A stretch of DNA of 64,000 nt, taken from contig JAPPLF010000025.1 of NCBI GenBank assembly GCA_028874215.1, positions 1-64,000 of the forward strand. Reading direction: 5' to 3'. Position numbers and translations under genes: made by a program. Below, one piece after another: positions 58,066 through 64,000 of this stretch. The stretch's first letter is position 1; each line of letters begins with the position of its first letter. A model generated the notes under the pieces. The model did no database searches. It saw only the letters and a program-made list of their open reading frames with translations, and was not told where the DNA came from. The DNA comes from Acidobacteriota bacterium (GTDB lineage: Bacteria; Acidobacteriota; UBA6911; RPQK01; JAJDTT01).

Positions 58066-59694
58066 ATGTCAAGAACCTTCGCAGGTTCTCCCGTGAGTGG
58101 CAGGTTCCTTCTGCTTGCCTTGTTTCTGGTTCTGCTCCCGGTCCAGGCCAAAGAGAAGAAGCGGGACGACCGGGCCGTTCTCCAGGAAGAGCAGGAGGAC
58201 TACTTCAAGAAGTGGCTCAAGGAGGACGTCGTCTACATCATCACCGATGAGGAGCGGGGCGTGTTCAACGGCTTGGGCACCATGGACGAGAAGGAACAGT
58301 TCATCGAGCAGTTCTGGCGCCGGCGCGACCCGGATGCGAGAACGGCCGTCAACGAATACAAGGAAGAACATTACCGTCGTATTGCCTACGCCAACGATCA
58401 TTTCTTCAGCGCCAAGGCCGGGTGGAGAACAGATCGCGGCAGGACCTACATCCTCTGGGGCCCGCCCGACGACCGCGAAATGCGTCCCTCGGGCGGCCGC
58501 TATGAAAGGCTGATCTACGAGGGCGGGGGAACGACGACGACTTATCCCTTCGAGCGCTGGATCTATCGCCACATTCCAGGGATCGGGTCCGATGTCGAGT
58601 TGGAATTTGTCGACCAGTCAGGTACCGGTGAATACCGTCTGGCGCTGGGTATGGAGGAGAAAGATGCGCTCCTCCACAGCGAAGGCGGATTGACCATGGC
58701 AGAACAACTCGGGATGATGGACAAGTCCGAACGCCCTTATTTCACTCCATCCAATGCCCATAACCCCTTTATTCAGGGGATCACGGGCATGCGCGCAAAA
58801 GATCGTCCTTTCGCTCGCATGGCGCGCTACTTCGATGTTCAGAAGGCTCCCGATATTCGGTACAAGGACCTCCAGAAGCTGGTCGACAGCAGAGTCTTGT
58901 ATCACAGCCTGCCGTTCGACCTCAGCAGCAACGCGATCAAACTGGACGATGCCAGGGCGCTGGTTGCCATTACCGTGGAGGTGCGCAACCAGGATCTGAC
59001 ATTTCAGGAGAATTCCGGCATCCGCCAGGCCCACCTTCGACTCTATGGACGCGTGCTGAACGTGAGCGGCCGAATGCTGACCGAGTTTGAGCAGGAACTG
59101 GCCATCGACTACGAAGCCGAAGAATTCGAAACCAGCTTGACGGAACGGTCCGTTTATCAGAATCAGATCGCAGTCCCGGCTGGCCTCTACAAGCTGACTC
59201 TGATCCTTGAAGACTTGCACGGTGAAAGGATGGGTTCAACGGAGACTCGTATACCGGCTCCCAGATATGACGAAAGCCAACTTGCCGCCTCTCTGATTCT
59301 GGCCCAGTCGATTCAGCAGCTTGGTGCGGTGCCGGATACGATCCGGATGTTCGTGCTCGGCGACCTGAAAGTGATCCCCAGTGTCAGCCGTACGTTTGTC
59401 TCTGACGCTTCACTGCCGGTCTATCTTCAGGTGTACAATCTGCAGGTGGATCAGGCACTGGCCAGACCGGATCCTGAAATCGTCTACGAAATCAGCAGGA
59501 AGGGGAAAGTCGTCAAGACCGTCTCCGGCATTGGCGGCCGGAACCTTGCCTATTTCTCACCGGAACGCGCGGTTTTCGTTCGACATCTTGACTTGGAGGG
59601 ACTCCCGCTTGGGGACTATTCGTTGCGAGTGGCCGTACGTGACGGCATTTCCGGAGAATCGTCCGTAACCCGCGATCGATTCAAGATTCAATGA
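58066..59694 (+). CDS. GWxTD-domain protein
   Basis: A 542-residue exported protein with signal peptide up to about residue 28 (LVLLPVQA). The acidic segment DVVYIITDEERGVFNGLGTMDEKEQFIEQFWRRRDPDARTAVNEYKEEHYRRIAYANDHFF leads into the family motif G119-W-R-T-D123, followed by GRTYILWGPPDD. This is the GWxTD domain, found mainly in Acidobacteriota and Bacteroidota and of unknown function. The C-terminal 250 residues are beta-rich. ATG 58066 is chosen because it starts the signal sequence; the upstream frame from 57949 is unlikely. The cytochrome/TPR gene follows 7 nt after its stop, as one operon. Confidence 0.88.
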   Translation: MSRTFAGSPVSGRFLLLALFLVLLPVQAKEKKRDDRAVLQEEQEDYFKKWLKEDVVYIITDEERGVFNGLGTMDEKEQFIEQFWRRRDPDARTAVNEYKEEHYRRIAYANDHFFSAKAGWRTDRGRTYILWGPPDDREMRPSGGRYERLIYEGGGTTTTYPFERWIYRHIPGIGSDVELEFVDQSGTGEYRLALGMEEKDALLHSEGGLTMAEQLGMMDKSERPYFTPSNAHNPFIQGITGMRAKDRPFARMARYFDVQKAPDIRYKDLQKLVDSRVLYHSLPFDLSSNAIKLDDARALVAITVEVRNQDLTFQENSGIRQAHLRLYGRVLNVSGRMLTEFEQELAIDYEAEEFETSLTERSVYQNQIAVPAGLYKLTLILEDLHGERMGSTETRIPAPRYDESQLAASLILAQSIQQLGAVPDTIRMFVLGDLKVIPSVSRTFVSDASLPVYLQVYNLQVDQALARPDPEIVYEISRKGKVVKTVSGIGGRNLAYFSPERAVFVRHLDLEGLPLGDYSLRVAVRDGISGESSVTRDRFKIQ

Positions 59695-59701
59695 CAAGCA
59701 G

Positions 59702-62047
59702 GTGTCTGGAAAAGTACTGATCGGAACCGGCGTCGCCGGGTGGGCCATCCTGGCCTTTGCGGCGGTGCTTCCGGCGCTCTTTCCACAGGGTTCTGCCGGC
59801 CAGACCACACCTCTCTCCACAGCCGAGCCTCGTCACGCCGAAGGCTATGCCGGGCAAGAGACGTGCGCGAGCTGCCACAGGGAAATCACCGACTCCTACC
59901 AACGTGTTGCGATGTCACGGTCGTTCTCTCGACCCACGCCTGCGAACACGATTGAGGACTACGAAAAAAACAACAGTTTTTTCCACGAAAAGTCGGAATT
60001 TCACTACACCATGCTCAAGCGCGGCGGGCGCTATTTTCAGCGCCGCAGCCTCAAGAACAAGCAGGGGGAGCCCGTTCACGTTCATGAAGAGGAGATCACC
60101 TACATCCTGGGTTCGGGTGATCATGCCCGCTCCTATTTTCATCATCATCCCAATGGCGTGATCACCAAGTTGCCCGTCACCTGGTACACACAGGAACAAC
60201 GCTGGGGAATGTCTCCCGGCTACGACGTCCCGGATCATCTCGACTTCACCCGCCCCATACCGCAGGGGTGTTTTTTTTGCCACACGTCCTACCCTCGGCT
60301 CATCCCGCAAAGGTCCGAGGACGAGGTCTACTTCCCCAACTCTCTTCCGGCCGGCATCGGTTGCGAGCGTTGCCACGGACCGGGCAGCGAACATGTCCGC
60401 CTGGTCTTGGAGAAAGCTCCCGCGGAAGAGTTCAAGAAGGCGATCTACCACCCCGGGCTGGATTCGAAACAGGCTCAGAGAGATCTCTGTTACCAATGCC
60501 ACGTGGAGACCAACGTCTACAGCGTGGCAACCAGAGTCATCGTGCCGGGCCGGGAAACCTTCTCCTACCGGCCGGGAGAAACTTTTTCCGATTACGCAGT
60601 CCGCTTCAAGCTTCGGGGCGTGGACGACAAGAGCAAACAATTCGACATGGTGAAGCAGCATGGCGATCTGATGGAAGAATCGAAATGCTTTCAAGCCAGC
60701 AGCGGCGCCATGACCTGTACCACCTGCCATGATCCCCACGTGAAGGTCTCTCATGAGGAGAGCGCCGATTTCTACCGCGGCCGCTGCCTTTCCTGCCATG
60801 TCTCAAGTGAGCTCAACAACACCCACAAGCCGGTCGAAGTCGAAGGAAACTGTGCCCATTGCCACATGCCCTCCGGAGACCCGACCGGCGATAGCCCCGA
60901 TATTTCGTTCGAGGAGCTTCGGCGGGGAAATCAGCGCACCCGGCACATCGTTTTTACCAACCATAGAATCGGTATCCACTCCAGAGGAGAAGTGCCCGCC
61001 GATCTGGGTCAGAACACCCTCTACGAACTGGAAACTTCAAGCTCGTTGCTGTCCGAGACCGAGAATCTTTTTTTTATGGGGGCGGCATTCTTGGACGCCA
61101 CTCCGGCTGAACTGAGCGAACGCCCGAAACAGTTGGAAACCGGAATGGGGTTGTTGGAACAGTACGTCGAGCGGGCCGGCGGACGCTACCGGACCGAAGC
61201 CTTCGCCCTGCTGGGAAAAGGCTATGAAGTTTCGGGGAAAATCGATCAGGCTGTGGCAGCTTACGAGCGCTCGCTGGAAGGTCGGCCGGGCCAGTTGCTG
61301 CCTTTGAGCAATCTGGCTTTGATCTACGCCAATCGGGGAGACCACGAACGCGGCAAATCTTACTTCTCCCGAGTGCTGGAGCGATTCCCGGAAAATGTTC
61401 CGGCACTTCACGGGCTGGGCGTCCTGGCTGCCGGGGCCGGAAAAAAGCAGGAGGCGATCGGGTATTTCGAAAGAGCGACCCAGTTGTTTCCGCTTGCCGT
61501 CTTTTCCCACTATCACCTGGCCCAAATGTACTTGCGCGACCAGGAGTGGGACAAAGCCTTTGCCGCGATCATGCGCACCTTGGCTGTTTCTCCAAGATTC
61601 GCTCCGGCATATCTGGACCTGGGAAATCTTCACGCCCTCCAGAACCGGTTGTCCCAGGCCGAAGAAGCCTTCGAGCGGTTGCTGAAATTGGATCCGAACA
61701 ACGAAACCGCCTACAACGCGGTTTCAATCGTCGCGGCGCGGCAGGGCGCTTTCGAGCGCGCTATGGAAGTGCTCGAGGAGGCAGTCGAAAAGGGTGCTGC
61801 CGCGGAGGAAACCTTCCTGAATCTCGGTCGCGTCCGGGCTCAAGCCGGCGATCTGGAGGGATCCATCGAGTCACTGAACGAGGCGCTATCCCGGAACCCT
61901 CAAGCCGAAGAGACTCTCGTGACCTTGGCGATGGTGCACTCGTTGAAAGGTGAGCGTGCATTGGCGAGACAATTCCTCCAGCAGGTGCTCAAGCGGAATC
62001 CGGACCACGCGGAGGCTCGCCTCCTCTTGGAGAGGCTTGGGCGGTAG
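59702..62047 (+). CDS. Heptaheme cytochrome c / TPR fusion protein
   Basis: A 781-residue exported protein (signal-anchor MSGKVLIGTGVAGWAILAFAAVLPALF). Seven CXXCH heme sites begin at residues 55, 190, 221, 263, 339, 362 and 384, in a cytochrome c554-like module with many nearby His. From about residue 480 there are seven or eight TPR units (DQAVAAYERSLEGRPGQLLPLSNLALIY, AIGYFERATQLFPLAVFSHYHLAQMY, LEGSIESLNEALSRNPQAEETLVTLAM). It can carry electrons, while the TPRs bind a partner. GTG 59702 lies 7 nt after the GWxTD stop. The whole block 54719-62047 seems to form one functional set. Confidence 0.88.
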   Translation: MSGKVLIGTGVAGWAILAFAAVLPALFPQGSAGQTTPLSTAEPRHAEGYAGQETCASCHREITDSYQRVAMSRSFSRPTPANTIEDYEKNNSFFHEKSEFHYTMLKRGGRYFQRRSLKNKQGEPVHVHEEEITYILGSGDHARSYFHHHPNGVITKLPVTWYTQEQRWGMSPGYDVPDHLDFTRPIPQGCFFCHTSYPRLIPQRSEDEVYFPNSLPAGIGCERCHGPGSEHVRLVLEKAPAEEFKKAIYHPGLDSKQAQRDLCYQCHVETNVYSVATRVIVPGRETFSYRPGETFSDYAVRFKLRGVDDKSKQFDMVKQHGDLMEESKCFQASSGAMTCTTCHDPHVKVSHEESADFYRGRCLSCHVSSELNNTHKPVEVEGNCAHCHMPSGDPTGDSPDISFEELRRGNQRTRHIVFTNHRIGIHSRGEVPADLGQNTLYELETSSSLLSETENLFFMGAAFLDATPAELSERPKQLETGMGLLEQYVERAGGRYRTEAFALLGKGYEVSGKIDQAVAAYERSLEGRPGQLLPLSNLALIYANRGDHERGKSYFSRVLERFPENVPALHGLGVLAAGAGKKQEAIGYFERATQLFPLAVFSHYHLAQMYLRDQEWDKAFAAIMRTLAVSPRFAPAYLDLGNLHALQNRLSQAEEAFERLLKLDPNNETAYNAVSIVAARQGAFERAMEVLEEAVEKGAAAEETFLNLGRVRAQAGDLEGSIESLNEALSRNPQAEETLVTLAMVHSLKGERALARQFLQQVLKRNPDHAEARLLLERLGR

Positions 62048-62073
62048 TTGAGCTCGGTATTGGCTCTCTACCG

Positions 62074-62856
62074 CTACCTTTGACTGCCATGCCCTCTCAG
62101 GCGGGCGGCCGAGGTGTCGATGGCACGCGCCAAGTGCGCCCAATCCACTCCCATGAGCACCCATTGGATCCCCTTTTCCGTCCACTCCATGAGCGCTTCC
62201 GGATCATCGGCCAGACCGATCCCGGGAAAGACGCCGGCTTGATGTGCCGTGGTCACGACCGTTTCAACGGCGGTCTGCACCTCCGGATGCTGAGGATTTC
62301 CCATATACCCCATGGAACCGGCCAAGTCGTTGACTCCGATCATGATCGCGGTGAGTCCCGGCACGCGAACCATTTCCTCAATCACGTTGACGGCGTCGAT
62401 GTGCTCGATCTGCACGATGCAGACGATTTCCCGGTTGGCGCGCCGGCAGTACTCTGCGTCCCCGATGCGACCGTATCGAATCGGCCGTCGTGGACCGAAT
62501 CCCCGCTCTCCCTCCGGCGGATACAAGCAGGCCGAGACGGCTAGCTGAACGTCTTCGACCGTGCGGACGAGCGGGACCACAATTCCGTCTGCCCCGATGT
62601 CCAACACCGGCTTGATCAAGACGGCATCATTCCAGGCAACACGCACCAACGCCGCGGCGTCGCTACCCTTGGTCGCCATGATGTGACCCTGAACCGTTTC
62701 CAGGGAATGACCATTGTGCTCCATGTCGATGAAGGCAAAATCGAGCGTGTGAGAGATCAGCTCGGTCACGGTGGGATCCGAAAAGCTCACTCCGCAACCA
62801 AGCGGGATCTGTCCGCTTTCCAGCTTGGCCCTGAACGTGTTGGCGTTCTCCATCAA
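62074..62856 (-). CDS. HpcH/HpaI-family aldolase
   Basis: A 260-residue class II, metal-dependent aldolase of the HpaI/GarL family. Signatures: LGCGVSFSDPTVTELISHTLDFAFIDMEHNGHS, VLDIGADGIVVPLVRTVEDVQ, GERGFGPRRPIRYG, IVQIEHIDAVNVIEEMVRVPGLTAIMIGVNDLAGSMG. The ligand residues E and D in VQIEH and GVNDLAGS are present. It cleaves 2-keto-3-deoxy acids to pyruvate and an aldehyde. It lies on the same strand as the isomerase at 62970, 113 nt apart, and both could belong to a sugar-acid pathway. Confidence 0.9.
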   Translation of the reverse strand: MMENANTFRAKLESGQIPLGCGVSFSDPTVTELISHTLDFAFIDMEHNGHSLETVQGHIMATKGSDAAALVRVAWNDAVLIKPVLDIGADGIVVPLVRTVEDVQLAVSACLYPPEGERGFGPRRPIRYGRIGDAEYCRRANREIVCIVQIEHIDAVNVIEEMVRVPGLTAIMIGVNDLAGSMGYMGNPQHPEVQTAVETVVTTAHQAGVFPGIGLADDPEALMEWTEKGIQWVLMGVDWAHLARAIDTSAARLRGHGSQR

Positions 62857-62969
62857 AACCCCCTTCTTGGATCGCTTGAAAGCTGTTGCGTCGATTGAAA
62901 ACTAATGGTTGATCTGTCGCTTGGCCGTTTCGGAAACAGGGGTTGGGGTGGTCAAAATGAATTCAACCA

Positions 62970-63857
62970 CTATCCGATTCCTATCGATCTCAAGTACTCC
63001 CGGTTTCGCTTGGCGATGGGCAATGGTTTGTCGAACGCCACGGGATACATGTCTTGTTCAACAATGGCCCAGCCGTCATATTCGATTTCCTGCAGCAAAT
63101 CTCGCAAGGCAATGTAATCCACCACTCCTTTTGAGAGTTCACAGAACATGCCCATGGCGACGGCATGAATAAACGGTATTTCCTCAGCCACCACTTGCCG
63201 GCGAAGTTCAGGGTCCACGCTCTTGAGATGAAGGTAAGGGATCCTCTCGTGATGCTTGCGCACGAAGGCGACCGGGTCCACCCCGCGGTAGGCCAGATGA
63301 CCAACGTCCTGGCCCAGGGAGATCACCTCGGGGTCGGTATCTTCCAGTAGCTTCTCGATCTGGTCTTCAAAGGCGACGTGGGAATCGGGGCTGGAATGAT
63401 AAACCAACTGGATATCGAATTTTTCCCGCACCAGGATCGCCGCCCTGTGGGTGGCATCGATCAGGCGCTTCCACGCATCCTCATCCAGTCGTTCGGGCTT
63501 GATTCGTTCGCCGGTAAACCAATCCGTGTGCAGGTCGTCGATCAAGACCAGAAATCGCGCGTCCAGTCCCGCCAGCAACTCTCCGACTTCCAATAGCTGC
63601 GACTCCAACCCCGGCCAGGCTTCCAGGTCTTCCAGATGAGCCATCAGAAAGGTGCCCGTGACCTTCAGATTCCGCCGGCTCAATTGCCGGCGCAAGACGT
63701 TGAGATCTTGCGGGAAATAACCATAAGGACCCAGTTCGATCCACTCATAGCCGGCCTCCGCCACCTCGTCGAGAAACCTCCGCCAGGGGATTTGTTTGGG
63801 ATCTTCCCCGAACCACACGCCCCAGGAATCCGGACAGCTACCCACCTTGACGTTCAT
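62970..63857 (-). CDS. Sugar phosphate isomerase/epimerase (xylose isomerase-like TIM barrel)
   Basis: A 295-residue TIM-barrel protein. It opens MNVKVGSCPDSWGVWF, a signature of the IolE/Hyi-type branch, and has LDEVAEAGYEWIELGPYGYFP, LVYHSSPDSHVAF, VISLGQDVGHLAYRGVDPVAFVRKHHERIPYLHLKSVD and WAIVEQD. The acidic and histidine residues in the strand ends are the likely divalent-metal ligands. IolE-type enzymes act on keto-inositol or related sugar substrates. The gene lies upstream of the aldolase. The next gene (63877) begins upstream of it on the same strand, and the three may be co-transcribed. Confidence 0.85.
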   Translation of the reverse strand: MNVKVGSCPDSWGVWFGEDPKQIPWRRFLDEVAEAGYEWIELGPYGYFPQDLNVLRRQLSRRNLKVTGTFLMAHLEDLEAWPGLESQLLEVGELLAGLDARFLVLIDDLHTDWFTGERIKPERLDEDAWKRLIDATHRAAILVREKFDIQLVYHSSPDSHVAFEDQIEKLLEDTDPEVISLGQDVGHLAYRGVDPVAFVRKHHERIPYLHLKSVDPELRRQVVAEEIPFIHAVAMGMFCELSKGVVDYIALRDLLQEIEYDGWAIVEQDMYPVAFDKPLPIAKRNREYLRSIGIG

Positions 63858-63876
63858 TGTTGGAATCTCCTATTGG

Positions 63877-64000
63877 TTATTGATCCGGACGTAAAACTGC
63901 GTCTTCCTGCGCCAGATTGTCGATCTCTTCCGCCAGACGAGCCAGTTCCTGCCCCTTTTCAGCCTGTTCCGCCGCCAGGCGTCTTCTGGCCTCTTCGAGG
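63877..64000 (-). CDS. C-terminal end of a coiled-coil protein (partial)
   Basis: The window's right edge cuts this gene. The 40 visible codons read LEEARRRLAAEQAEKGQELA then RLAEEIDNLAQEDAVLRPDQ and stop. The heptad-like spacing and Glu/Arg/Leu richness indicate a helical coiled coil. Nothing more can be said about identity. It ends 19 nt before the isomerase start. Confidence 0.6.
   Translation of the reverse strand, partial: LEEARRRLAAEQAEKGQELARLAEEIDNLAQEDAVLRPDQ

Overview
The window is a GC-rich bacterial chromosome segment, densely coded on both strands. I see no rRNA, tRNA, CRISPR array, phage or plasmid replication gene. The gene content suggests an uncultured, aerobic, heterotrophic member of the Acidobacteriota. 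The pointers are a GWxTD protein, CRTAC1/ASPIC (UnbV) and TPR proteins, lipoprotein multiheme cytochromes, PQQ enzymes with cytochrome c domains, several phytanoyl-CoA dioxygenases, luciferase-like monooxygenases and a TonB-dependent receptor. That placement is inference, because the window holds no phylogenetic marker.

Layout. 0-9 kb: rhomboid-like protein, CBS protein, glycosidase-like secreted protein, aldehyde dehydrogenase, a HigBA-type toxin-antitoxin pair, a TonB receptor and a second glycosidase-like protein. 9-16 kb: LLM oxidoreductase, ceramidase-like hydrolase, a coupled pair (pentaheme PA14 lipoprotein and a propeller protein), and an AbrB-PIN toxin-antitoxin pair. 16-23 kb: a three-gene minus-strand operon (TIM-barrel-like lipoprotein, membrane protein, HCX5R phosphatase), a PQQ dehydrogenase, RlpA and a YbdK-type ligase. 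23-29 kb: three tandem PhyH dioxygenases plus an SDR, divergent from two tandem Ldh-family dehydrogenases. 29-36 kb: NAD-linked two-subunit formate dehydrogenase and a gamma-glutamyltransferase. 36-41 kb: toxin-antitoxin debris, a glycosidase-like protein, a TPR lipoprotein, a fourth PhyH, and gene fragments. 41-46 kb: membrane acyltransferase, a GPP34-cytochrome P450 fusion and a C69-like peptidase with Ser at the nucleophile position. 46-54 kb: secreted glycosidase-like proteins, Gfo/Idh/MocA oxidoreductase, a second LLM oxidoreductase, a DUF433/PIN-like pair and an SDR. 54-64 kb: a divergent CRTAC1-TPR // GWxTD-heptaheme/TPR block, an HpaI aldolase, a sugar isomerase/epimerase, and the end of a coiled-coil gene.

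Taken together, the region looks like accessory catabolism: secreted carbohydrate-active proteins, oxidoreductases feeding PQQ, formate and cytochrome electron transfer, and dioxygenases for organic substrates. It is interspersed with toxin-antitoxin modules and decayed mobile DNA. Two observations stand out. One is the GPP34-P450 fusion, bracketed by a relic and an intact copy of the same C69-like gene. The other is a family of 19-20 nt palindromes with covarying stems and a constant TTCC core, found next to stop codons across the window.
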